From Burkholderiales bacterium (GTDB lineage: Bacteria; Pseudomonadota; Gammaproteobacteria; Burkholderiales; Burkholderiaceae_C), in assembly GCA_017307865.1 (NCBI GenBank), contig JAFKGE010000016.1, positions 62,001 to 126,000 of the forward strand: a stretch of DNA of 64,000 nucleotides. The letters run 5' to 3'. The notes under the pieces were generated by a model. The model made no database searches. It had not been told where the DNA came from and saw nothing but the letters and a program-made list of their open reading frames with translations. Numbering within the stretch: the first letter of the stretch is position 1; each line of letters begins with the position of its first letter. Shown here piece after piece: positions 37,408-47,366 of the stretch. Both the position numbers and the translations under genes were made by a program.

Positions 37408-37576
37408 AACAGCCGAACGCAGAGGACGCAAAGGATTCGCAGAGGACGCAAAAAAAGACAAAAAAGCTTTCTTGTGTTCCTGGCCTTGAATCACAAGCCT
37501 CTTCAAGAATTTCTTCTGCGTCCTTTGCGTAATTTTTGCGTCCTCTGCGTTCGGCTGTTCGGCTGTTCGGCTGTTT
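37408..37576. repeat. family-2 inverted-arm element, copy C
   Basis: Left arm from 37408 (AACAGCCGAACGCAGAGGAC), right arm ending CCTCTGCGTTCGGCTGTT, with three tandem GTTCGGCT units (37549-37572). The loop holds about 60 AT-richer bases. It lies between the carboxyltransferase and AtuD-like genes. Confidence 0.9.
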
Positions 37577-37582
37577 AGGTAT

Positions 37583-39222
<1,640 letters not shown>

Positions 39223-39226
<4 letters not shown>

Positions 39227-40125
39227 GGCTTGACGGCGTCCTGCGTGGCAAACACCTTGGGCGTCACGGCGCGGTGAAAGCCGTCGAAGGGCAGGACGGC
39301 TGCGCGCTGCTGCGCCGCGCCATCGGGCACCTGCATGCCCCAGCCCATGCGCACCTGCGGGCGCGCGCCATCCACGCGCAGCACGCTGCCGCTGATGAAG
39401 CTGGCGGCCGGCGACAGCAGGAAGACGATCGCCGCGGACACCTCGGCCTCGGTGCCGAAGCGCCCGGCCGGCACGGTCTGGCGCATGGCGCGCAGCATGT
39501 CGCCCGCCTCGGGCGGGTAGTGGTCCATGCCGCTGGAGGCGATGTAGCCCGGCGCCACGGCGTTGACACGCACGCCGCTCTTGGCCCATTCCACCGCCGC
39601 GGTTTCGGTGAAGCTGACCATGCCGGCGCGCGCCGCGCCGCTGTGGCCCATGCCGGGCATCGAGCCCCACATGTCGGCCACGATGTTGACTATTGAACCG
39701 CCGTGCTGCCGCATGGACTGCAGATAGCACTCGCGCGCCACCAGAAAGCCGCCGGTCAGGTTGGTGTCGATCACCGCCTGCCAGCCCTTGGCGCCGATGG
39801 CCTCCAGCGGCGTCATGTACTGGCCGCCCGCGTTGTTCACCAGGCCGTCGATGCGTCCGCGCGCCGCCACCACCGCGCCCACCATGGCCTGCACGCCGGT
39901 CTCATTGCGGATGTCGCACACGTGGCTGCTGGTCTGGCCGCCGTCTTGCGCGATCTCGGCCCGCACCGCGTGCAGTTTGTCGGCCTTGCGCCCCACCAGC
40001 ACCACGTGCGCGCCCAGCGCGGTCAGCTCGTGCGCCGTGCAGCGGCCGATGCCGGAGCCGCCGCCGGTGACCACCACGGTGCGGCCGTTGAACAGGCCGG
40101 GCGAGAAAATCGATCGATAGCTCAT
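39223..40125 (-). CDS. SDR family protein lacking the catalytic Tyr (dienoyl-CoA reductase-like)
   Basis: A 300-residue Rossmann-fold short-chain dehydrogenase. The start at 40123-40125 overlaps the TetR stop as ATGA. VVVTGGGSGIGR binds the dinucleotide and LVNNAGG is intact. At the active site the usual YxxxK is SxxxR (GHSGAARAG), so ordinary SDR chemistry is unlikely. 2,4-dienoyl-CoA reductases of this superfamily also diverge here, and VEWAKSGVRVNAVAPG and the C-terminus resemble them. An AtuB/AtuG-type role in a terpenoid or unsaturated acyl-CoA pathway is inferred from the cluster. The 40-residue C-terminal extension is unusual. Confidence 0.87.
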
Positions 40126-40772
40126 GCTTTCCCCACGAACAGGCACAGCGCCTGCTCGGTCAAGTCGTCCAGCGTGCGCGGGCCGGCCGGGTCGAACCAC
40201 TGCACCGTCCAGTTCAGCGCACCGAAGATGAAGAGGCGCGCCACGGCCGGGCGCGCCTGCAGGTGGCCGGCGCGGTGCAGGGCGTTGAGCGAAGGCATCC
40301 ACGCCGCCTCGTAGATGTCCTTTTGCGCCGCCACCTGCTGGCGCTGCTCGGCAGTGAGCGAGCGCCATTCGTACAGCATCACCGGGATGAAGTCGCTGCC
40401 CGCGCCCAGCAGCACCTCGAAGTGCTGGCGGATCAGCGCGCGCAGGCGCTCGCGCGCCGACGCGCGGGCGGGCAGGGCAGCGAGCGCCGCGTCCTGGCGG
40501 GCCTTTGCCTGCGCCATGCCGTCGCACATGACGGCCAGCAGCAGCGCGCTCTTGCTTTCAAAGTAATAAAAGGGCGAGCCGCTTTGCATGCCCGCCGCCG
40601 CCGCGATGTCGCGCGTGGGGGTGGCGTCGAACCCCCTGGCGCGAAACAGCTGCGCCGCCGCGCGCACCAGCTCGGCCCGGCGCAGACTCTCGTCGCGCTC
40701 CTGCTCGCTCTTGCGCGGACGCCCCCGCCGCAGGGGCGGGGGCGTTTCGGCCAAGGCGGCGGACTTGAGCAT
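40122..40772 (-). CDS. TetR/AcrR family regulator of the atu-like cluster
   Basis: A 216-residue repressor-type regulator. The N-terminal helix-turn-helix spans about residues 32-78 (LVRAAAQLFRARGFDATPTRDIAAAAG...FYYFESKSALL), preceded by a basic RRGRPRKSEQERDE arm. The C-terminal domain should bind an acyl-CoA or similar ligand. Its stop overlaps the SDR start, so it heads an operon it presumably controls. A 36-bp palindrome lies 21-56 bases upstream of its ATG, which fits autoregulation. Confidence 0.92.
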   Translation of the reverse strand: MLKSAALAETPPPLRRGRPRKSEQERDESLRRAELVRAAAQLFRARGFDATPTRDIAAAAGMQSGSPFYYFESKSALLLAVMCDGMAQAKARQDAALAALPARASARERLRALIRQHFEVLLGAGSDFIPVMLYEWRSLTAEQRQQVAAQKDIYEAAWMPSLNALHRAGHLQARPAVARLFIFGALNWTVQWFDPAGPRTLDDLTEQALCLFVGKA

Positions 40773-40792
40773 GCCGCAGCATAGCCGCCCTT

Positions 40793-40828
40793 TTTATTTT
40801 TATCAAGCAATTGCTTTGTAAAAATAAA
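40793..40828. promoter_or_regulatory. 36-bp near-perfect palindrome, putative TetR operator
   Basis: Centred on AAGCAATTGCTT (40805-40816), 16 of 18 outward pairs are complementary, with flanks TTTATTTTTA and TAAAAATAAA. The two mismatched pairs lie directly outside the core. It sits just upstream of the TetR gene in AT-rich DNA that could hold the promoter. The same 10-bp core recurs at 23414-23423. Confidence 0.85.
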
Positions 40829-40903
40829 CGAAAGGGGACTTCTGACCAGATTGCAATCAACGCGTTGAGAACGCTGGGCGGGCGGTGGCGCGCCAAGGGG
40901 CAC

Positions 40904-41005
40904 GGATCAGCCCGTCGGGGCGCCCGGCGCAGTGAAGTGAAGGCGGAGCCGGCCGCAGGCCGGCGGGGGACATGAACGGAGCCGGGCGCCCCGACGGCCT
41001 GATCC
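40904..41005. repeat. 102-bp inverted repeat with 25-bp arms and inner hairpin
   Basis: Arms 40904-40928 and 40981-41005 match as inverted repeats at 24 of 25 positions (core GTCGGGGCGCCCGGC). The 52-base centre contains a second hairpin, CCGGCC-GCA-GGCCGG. It fills the gap between the TetR operator and the psd stop. No coding capacity is convincing. It looks like a mobile or bidirectional termination structure. Confidence 0.8.
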
Positions 41006-41050
41006 CACCCCACAGCTGGCATGCTTTGCGTTTTTGAATGCGAAGCCGTA

Positions 41051-41905
41051 TCAACCCAGCGCCTTGCCCAGCGCCTCGCCCATGCGCACGGCGCCGCCGG
41101 GCGCCCAGCCGGGGTTGAAGCGCAGCGTGCCGTGCGGCCACAGCAGCACCACGGTGGAGCCCAGCAGAAAGCGCCCCATCTCGGCGCCCTGGGCCAGCTC
41201 GATGGCCTGGCCGGCATAGTCCCAGCGCCGCGGCTGCGCCGGCCGCGGCGGGTTGACCACGCCGTGCCACACGGTGGCCATGCTGCCGACGATGGTCGCG
41301 CCCACCAGCACCAGCACCAGGGGGCCGCGCGCGGTGTCGAACCAGCACACCACGCGCTCGTTGCGCGCGAACAGGCCCGGCACGCCGCGCGCGGTGGCGG
41401 GGTTGACCGAAAACAGCGCGCCCGGCACGTGCACCATGCGCTGCAGGCGGCCGGCGCAGGGCATGTGGATGCGGTGGTAGTCCCTGGGGCTCAGGTACAG
41501 CGTGGCGAACTGGCCGTGGTCGAACGCCGCCGCCTCGCGCGCGTCGCACGCCAGCAGCGCGCGCGTGCTGTAGGCGTGGCCCTTGGCCTGGAAGATCTGG
41601 TCACGCTGGATGGCGCCGAACTGGCTGATGGCACCGTCGACCGGGCACACGTAGTCGGCGTGCGCCAGCGGGCGCGCACCGGTGCGCAGCGCGCGCGTGA
41701 AGAAGTCGTTGAAGCTGGCGTAGCCGGCGATGTCGGGGTCGGCCGCCTCGCTCATGTCCACGCCGTAGCGCGCCACGAAGCGGCGAATGGCCGCCTGCGT
41801 CAAACCGCCCAGCCGCGCACTGGCAAAGGCGCCGGCCAGGCGCGTCAGGGCCTGCTTGGGCAGGGCGTATTGGGCCGCCACGGCCCAGCGCTCGGGCAGC
41901 GGCAC
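41051..41905 (-). CDS. psd: phosphatidylserine decarboxylase proenzyme
   Basis: A 284-residue membrane-associated enzyme that makes phosphatidylethanolamine from phosphatidylserine. FLLGSTVVLLW carries the LGST self-cleavage motif, with Ser250 becoming the pyruvoyl group. NDFFTRALR, the RDYHRIHMPCAG region and VPGALFSVNP are family-typical. It starts at a GTG directly adjacent to the TAA of the upstream FAH-family gene with no separate ribosome site visible, implying translational coupling or a later start. No pssA is in the window. Confidence 0.94.
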   Translation of the reverse strand: MPLPERWAVAAQYALPKQALTRLAGAFASARLGGLTQAAIRRFVARYGVDMSEAADPDIAGYASFNDFFTRALRTGARPLAHADYVCPVDGAISQFGAIQRDQIFQAKGHAYSTRALLACDAREAAAFDHGQFATLYLSPRDYHRIHMPCAGRLQRMVHVPGALFSVNPATARGVPGLFARNERVVCWFDTARGPLVLVLVGATIVGSMATVWHGVVNPPRPAQPRRWDYAGQAIELAQGAEMGRFLLGSTVVLLWPHGTLRFNPGWAPGGAVRMGEALGKALG

Positions 41906-42604
41906 TTATTCGGGCCGGCCGATGGCCAGCTGGATGTCGCCCACGCCGTCGATGTGCCCGGCCAGCACGTCGCCCGGCTGCACGGCGCCCACGCCCTCGG
42001 GCGTGCCGGTGTAGATCAGGTCGCCCGGGCGCAGGTGGTAGTACTGCGACAGGTTGGCGATGACCTCGGGCACGCTCCAGATCAGGTCGGCCAGGTCGCC
42101 CTGCTGGCGCGTCTGGCCGTTGACGGCCAGCTCGATGCGCCCGCGGGTCAGCGCGCCGGTCTGGCTGGCGGGCACCAGCTCGCCGATCACGGCGGCGTTC
42201 TCGAAGTCCTTGCCGAAACTCCACGGGCGCCCCGTCTTCTTGGCCTCGCCCTGCAGGTCGCGCCGCGTCATATCCAGCCCGCAGGCATAGCCCCACACGC
42301 AGGCCTGGCCCTGCTCGGGGTCGACGCGAAACGCGGGCTGGCCGATGGCCACCACCAGCTCCATCTCGTGGTGGTAGTCGCGCGTGCCGGGCGGATAGGG
42401 CACGGTGGCGCCGCTGGCCACCAGATGCGCCGGCGCCTTGTTGAAGAAGAACGGCGGCTCGCGCTCGGGGTTGCCGCCCATCTCGCGGGCGTGCGCGGCG
42501 TAGTTGCGGCCAACGCAAAAAATGCGGCCGACGGCGTAGCGCTGGCGGCTGCCCTGCACGGCCACGCTGGCCTGCGCCGGAGGGGCAAAGACATAGTCGC
42601 TCAT
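41906..42604 (-). CDS. fumarylacetoacetate hydrolase family protein (fumarylpyruvate hydrolase-like)
   Basis: A 232-residue FAH-family metallohydrolase that cleaves a C-C bond in 2,4-dioxo acids. IFCVGRNYAAHAREMG, PPFFFNKAPAH, YHHEMELVVAIG with the acidic metal ligands, and the GDLIYTGTPEGVG loop are all present. The N-terminus resembles fumarylpyruvate hydrolase of gentisate pathways, but no gentisate genes are nearby, so the substrate is open. Followed immediately by psd, a pairing whose logic is not obvious. Divergent from the NodI-like gene. Confidence 0.9.
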   Translation of the reverse strand: MSDYVFAPPAQASVAVQGSRQRYAVGRIFCVGRNYAAHAREMGGNPEREPPFFFNKAPAHLVASGATVPYPPGTRDYHHEMELVVAIGQPAFRVDPEQGQACVWGYACGLDMTRRDLQGEAKKTGRPWSFGKDFENAAVIGELVPASQTGALTRGRIELAVNGQTRQQGDLADLIWSVPEVIANLSQYYHLRPGDLIYTGTPEGVGAVQPGDVLAGHIDGVGDIQLAIGRPE

Positions 42605-42666
42605 GATCGATCCCTTTCGCAGAAGTCGCCAGTTTAGGGCGAGCCGGCTGGCACAATGGCCGGCCC

Positions 42667-43611
<945 letters not shown>

Positions 43612-43612
43612 C

Positions 43613-44413
43613 ATGAACGACCTTTCTCTCTGGGCCCCGCCGCGCCCCTCGCTGCGCTGGTGGCCGGTGTTCGCGCGCAACTGGCTGGTGTGGCGCAAGC
43701 TGGCCATTCCCAGCCTGCTGGCCAACATCGGCGAGCCGCTGATCTGGCTGGTGGCCTTCGGCTACGGCCTGGGCAGCATGATCGGGCAGGTCACCACGCA
43801 CGGCCAGCAGGTGCCCTACATCCTGTACCTGGCCAGCGGCTCGGTGTGCATGAGCGCCATGAACGCGGCCAGCTTCGAGGCGCTGTATTCGGCCTTCTCG
43901 CGCATGCACGTGCAACGCACCTGGGACGGCATCCTCAACACCCCCGTGCAGTTGGACGACGTGGTGCTGGCCGAGATGCTGTGGGCCGGCTTCAAGGCGC
44001 TGTTCTCGGTCACCATCATCATGGGCGTGATCTGGGCGCTGGACATCAGCCGCACGCCGCGCATGTGGCTGGCGGTGCCCATCCTGCTGGGCGCGGGCAT
44101 CACCTTCGCCAGCATGGCGCTGGTGTTCAACGCCAAGGCGCCGGGCTACGACTTCTTCACCTACTACTTCACGCTGGTGCTCTCGCCCATGATGTTTTTG
44201 TCGGGCGTGTTCTTCCCGCGCGAGCAGCTGCCCGAGGCTGCGCGCCTGGTGACCGACTGGCTGCCGCTCACGGCCGCGGTCGAGTTGGCGCGCCCGCTGT
44301 TCCTCGGCCAGTGGCCGCAGCAGCCGGGGCGCTGGGCGGCGGTGCTGGCGACGTATGCGGTACTGGGGCTGTGGGTGGCGCTGGCCTTCACGCGGCAGCG
44401 GTTCCGGCGCTGA
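43613..44413 (+). CDS. ABC-2 type exporter permease (NodJ type)
   Basis: A 266-residue inner-membrane permease with about six hydrophobic segments. NWLVWRKLAIPSLLANIGEPLIW near the N-terminus, FEALYSAFSRMHVQRTWDGIL and MMFLSGVFFPREQLPE are hallmarks of NodJ-type ABC-2 permeases. It partners the ATPase immediately upstream. Substrate unknown. It is convergent with the HpaB-fold gene, 9 bases apart. Confidence 0.92.
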   Translation: MNDLSLWAPPRPSLRWWPVFARNWLVWRKLAIPSLLANIGEPLIWLVAFGYGLGSMIGQVTTHGQQVPYILYLASGSVCMSAMNAASFEALYSAFSRMHVQRTWDGILNTPVQLDDVVLAEMLWAGFKALFSVTIIMGVIWALDISRTPRMWLAVPILLGAGITFASMALVFNAKAPGYDFFTYYFTLVLSPMMFLSGVFFPREQLPEAARLVTDWLPLTAAVELARPLFLGQWPQQPGRWAAVLATYAVLGLWVALAFTRQRFRR

Positions 44414-44422
44414 CGCTCGCGA

Positions 44423-46042
44423 TCAGCCCGGCCTGGCCCTGGTGCTGACGGGCAGCGCCACCATGACGGGCTGGCCCGGGGTCGTGCAGCCGACGTCGCA
44501 GCAGCGACCCGGCTGGCGGTTTTTGGTGATGGCGCGCTGCTCGTCGTGCAGCACACCGCGCTCCAGCAGGCGCTCCACCAGCTCCACCTTCGAGCCCACG
44601 GGATAGTTGCGCCAGATCTCCTGCTTCATCGCCGCCGGCGAGCCGCCGCCGTGCAGGCTGATGACCGAATACCAGCCGCCCTGGTAGGAGGCGGTCAAAT
44701 CCTCGATGAAGCGCGCCGTCTGGATGCGTTTGTCGTAGGGAATGTCGGCGTTGGCCTGCAGCACCTCCGACAGCCTGGCCGCCGTGGCCGGGTTGTGGTC
44801 CTCGTCCGGGCCGGGCAGCGCGACGATCAGGCCGCCCGAAACCTCGTGCGCGATGCGGTGCATGTCGTAGATCTGCGTGGCCAGCAGCAGCTTGCCGATG
44901 TTGGCGAACACCGGATCGGGCATGAAGGAGCCGCTGTGCTCGTCCCGCGTGGCGTAGACGCTGGCGGCCACGCCGCAGGCGTAGAAGCCCTCCGTGATCT
45001 TGATCAGCTCGACCATCGGGTCGCGCAGGTTGGCCTTTTGCGCGGGGTCGAGGCCGTTGGCCTCGCACATCAGGGCACCCGCGCCGATCAGCAGGTCGCC
45101 GAAGCCCGCCCGCGCGGCGATGCAGCTGTGGCGGTGGTGCGTGGCGTAGCTGTAGGTCAGCACCTGGCTGTGCTCCCACTCGCCGGCGTAGAACACCCGC
45201 TCCCAGGGCACGAAGACGCGGTCGAACAGGACCACGGCGGTGGACTGGCCGTACTTGCGCGAGAACAGCGCGTCGCCGTGCTCCAGCTTCTCGCCGGGCC
45301 GGCCGGCCGGCCGGGCAATGATGGTGATGCCGGGCGCATCGACCGGCACCGCGCAGCACACGGCGAAGGCCTCGTCCTCGCGCCCCATGTTGCGGCTGGG
45401 CATGACCAGCAGCTCGTGCATGTAGGGGCCGCCCGTGACGATGGCCTTGGTGCCGCTGATGACGATGCCCTTGGCATTTTTCTCGACCACGTGCACGTAG
45501 GTGTCGGGCTTGGCTTGCTGGTGCGGCTTCTTGCTGCGGTCGCCCTTGGCGTCGGTCATCGCCACGCCGAGCGACAGGTCGCGCTCCTGCACGTCGGCCA
45601 GGTAGGCGGCGAAGCGCGCACGGTGCTCGGTGCTGCCGCGCGCGTCGTCGATGTGCGCGACGGCCTGGTGGATGCCGTTGAGCGCGTCGTGGGCCAGGTA
45701 GCGCTGGGCGCAGCCAGTCTCCTGGCACAGCACGCGCACGGCTTCGAGTTTGTTCAGCAGGTCGCCGGCCGATTCGTTGACGTGCAGCATGCGGGCGACC
45801 ACCCGGTTGCGGCTGTGCTGCGTGGCCAGGGCGATCGGCTCCAGTTCCGGCCGCAGGGCGTAGTCGTAGGTGAAGGCCAAGGCGTTGACGCCCGGCCGCA
45901 AGGACGGCTCGTCGGCCACGCTGCCCACTTCACGGCCGTCGACGAAGACCCTGGGCTTGTACCGGCGCAGGGACTCGCGGTACGCCTCGCCCGACATCAG
46001 CTTGACTTTGCTGGCCGGCGCGGCTTGGCTGGATGCACTCAT
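44423..46042 (-). CDS. HpaB/AbfD-fold flavoenzyme (4-hydroxyphenylacetate 3-hydroxylase family)
   Basis: A 539-residue member of the family shared by FADH2-dependent phenol hydroxylases (HpaB, PvcC) and 4-hydroxybutyryl-CoA dehydratase. In the dehydratase an iron-sulfur cluster is held by three Cys and one His. By my alignment His303 in THHRHSC is kept, but the Cys seven residues later is Ala310, and the Cys106/Cys111 spacing is x4 rather than x3. This argues for a hydroxylase-type enzyme without the cluster. The tail GRCCDVGCTTPGQPV is unusually Cys-rich. No flavin reductase partner is adjacent. Divergent from a TetR gene that probably controls it. Confidence 0.82.
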   Translation of the reverse strand: MSASSQAAPASKVKLMSGEAYRESLRRYKPRVFVDGREVGSVADEPSLRPGVNALAFTYDYALRPELEPIALATQHSRNRVVARMLHVNESAGDLLNKLEAVRVLCQETGCAQRYLAHDALNGIHQAVAHIDDARGSTEHRARFAAYLADVQERDLSLGVAMTDAKGDRSKKPHQQAKPDTYVHVVEKNAKGIVISGTKAIVTGGPYMHELLVMPSRNMGREDEAFAVCCAVPVDAPGITIIARPAGRPGEKLEHGDALFSRKYGQSTAVVLFDRVFVPWERVFYAGEWEHSQVLTYSYATHHRHSCIAARAGFGDLLIGAGALMCEANGLDPAQKANLRDPMVELIKITEGFYACGVAASVYATRDEHSGSFMPDPVFANIGKLLLATQIYDMHRIAHEVSGGLIVALPGPDEDHNPATAARLSEVLQANADIPYDKRIQTARFIEDLTASYQGGWYSVISLHGGGSPAAMKQEIWRNYPVGSKVELVERLLERGVLHDEQRAITKNRQPGRCCDVGCTTPGQPVMVALPVSTRARPG

Positions 46043-46073
46043 CGCGGTCTCCGTTGAACGACAGATGTTTAAT

Positions 46074-46088
46074 TTGAACTATGTTCAA
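46074..46088. promoter_or_regulatory. inverted repeat, putative TetR operator
   Basis: TTGAAC-TAT-GTTCAA lies between the divergent HpaB-fold gene (start 46042) and TetR gene (start about 46118), in AT-rich DNA. Six-base perfect arms with a 3-base spacer suit a TetR dimer. The regulator next door is the obvious candidate. Confidence 0.65.
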
Positions 46089-46117
46089 TTAATTTGTCAA
46101 TGTTTATACTGACGCCC

Positions 46118-46798
46118 ATGAGCACCCCACCTGCACCCGCCCGCCCCGCGTCCGCCAAACGTGCCGCGAAAGCGGGCAACCCGCGCCAGCTGCGGCAGCA
46201 GGCGCTGGCCGACGTGCGGCGCGAACGGGTGCTGGACGCCGCCCGGGCGGCATTCTTCGAGCTGGGGATGGAGAAAACCAGTATTCGCGAGATCGCACAC
46301 CGGGCCGGCTACACGCCGGGCGCGATCTACAGCTACTTCGCCAGCAAAGAGGCGCTGTACGGCGCCCTGCTCGGCGAATCGCTGGCGCGCCTGAACGAGC
46401 GCGTGCAGCAGGCGCTGGAGCCGAGCGCCGCGGGGCCGGCACGCGTGCGGGCGGCGGCAACCGCGTTCTTCGACTTCTATCGCGAGAACCCGCGCGACCT
46501 GGACCTCGGCTTCTACCTGTTCCAGGGCATGCAGCCGCGGGGCCTCACGCCCGAACTGAACGAAACGCTCAACACGCGCCTGCGCCAGGCCTTGCAACCG
46601 ACGCAAGACGCCTTGCAGAGCCTCGGCATGCCGGCGCCACAGGCGCTGCAAGAACTCACGGCGCTGTTTGCGCACACCGTGGGCCTGCTGGTGCTCAGCC
46701 ATACGGGGCGCATCCGCATGTTCCGGCAGGCGTCCCAGGACCTGTTCGACAAATACCTGGAGCAACTGATCCGGCGGGCCGGCACGGCCTCGGGTTGA
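46118..46798 (+). CDS. TetR/AcrR family regulator
   Basis: A 226-residue regulator from the ATG at 46118. An ATG at 46100 is also in frame and would add six residues. The helix-turn-helix covers about residues 38-85 (VLDAARAAFFELGMEKTSIREIAHRAGYTPGAIYSYFASKEALYGAL), preceded by an Arg/Lys-rich arm. It is divergent from the HpaB-fold monooxygenase gene with an inverted repeat between them, so it is inferred to be the local repressor. The C-terminal domain gives no ligand clue. Confidence 0.9.
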   Translation: MSTPPAPARPASAKRAAKAGNPRQLRQQALADVRRERVLDAARAAFFELGMEKTSIREIAHRAGYTPGAIYSYFASKEALYGALLGESLARLNERVQQALEPSAAGPARVRAAATAFFDFYRENPRDLDLGFYLFQGMQPRGLTPELNETLNTRLRQALQPTQDALQSLGMPAPQALQELTALFAHTVGLLVLSHTGRIRMFRQASQDLFDKYLEQLIRRAGTASG

Positions 46799-46874
46799 CA
46801 TCCGCCCCAGGTTCTTGGGCGCGGCACGTTGGCGTGCCAACGGCGCCGTGGGCTCATAAAATTCCCGCCAGCCC

Positions 46875-47366
46875 ATGACCGCCCACCTGAGCCCGGAGCA
46901 CATCGCCCTGATCGACTCGGGCGTGTCGGCGATCGTCGCCTCGCGCGACGCGCGGTTGCGGCCCAGCGTGATGCGCGCCGTGGGCACCCACATCAGCGCG
47001 GACGGCGCGCAAATCACGGTCTACCTGCGGCCCAGCCAGGCGCGCGCGCTGCTGGACGACCTGACGGCCGGCGGCCCGATCGCGGTGGTGTTCAGCGACC
47101 CGCCGTCCAACCGCACGGTGCAGGTCAAGGCCGGCCGGGCCAACATCCGCCCGGCCCTGCCCGACGACCAGCCGGTGTTGCGCCGCTACCTGACGGCCAT
47201 GCAGCACTGCGTGGGCCAGGTGGGCTATGGCCCGGACTATGTGGCGGCCATCCTGTCGGCACCGCTGCACGATCTGGTGGCGGTGCGATTCGGCCCCGAA
47301 GCCGCCTTCGACCAAACGCCGGGGCCGCGCGCGGGCCGGTCGCTGCAACCGGGTCACGCACCATGA
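46875..47366 (+). CDS. FMN-binding split-barrel (PNPOx-like) protein
   Basis: A 163-residue single-domain protein of the pyridoxamine 5'-phosphate oxidase-like split-barrel superfamily. ASRDARLRPSVMRAVG and TVYLRPSQARALLDDL form the typical first strands, and VFSDPPSNRTVQVKAG the FMN-site region. It is too short for true PdxH and lacks its PLP-site residues. Its stop overlaps the next gene, which starts with a second split-barrel domain, so the two probably act together. The partner redox substrate is unknown. Confidence 0.82.
   Translation: MTAHLSPEHIALIDSGVSAIVASRDARLRPSVMRAVGTHISADGAQITVYLRPSQARALLDDLTAGGPIAVVFSDPPSNRTVQVKAGRANIRPALPDDQPVLRRYLTAMQHCVGQVGYGPDYVAAILSAPLHDLVAVRFGPEAAFDQTPGPRAGRSLQPGHAP

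Noticed and set aside
36056-37576. Composite transposon around the AtuD-like gene
   Set aside because: The flanking repeats encode no transposase and show no visible target duplication; only recombination between them is plausible.
44423-46042. 4-hydroxybutyryl-CoA dehydratase
   Set aside because: A required cluster Cys is Ala at position 310 and the other Cys pair has different spacing.
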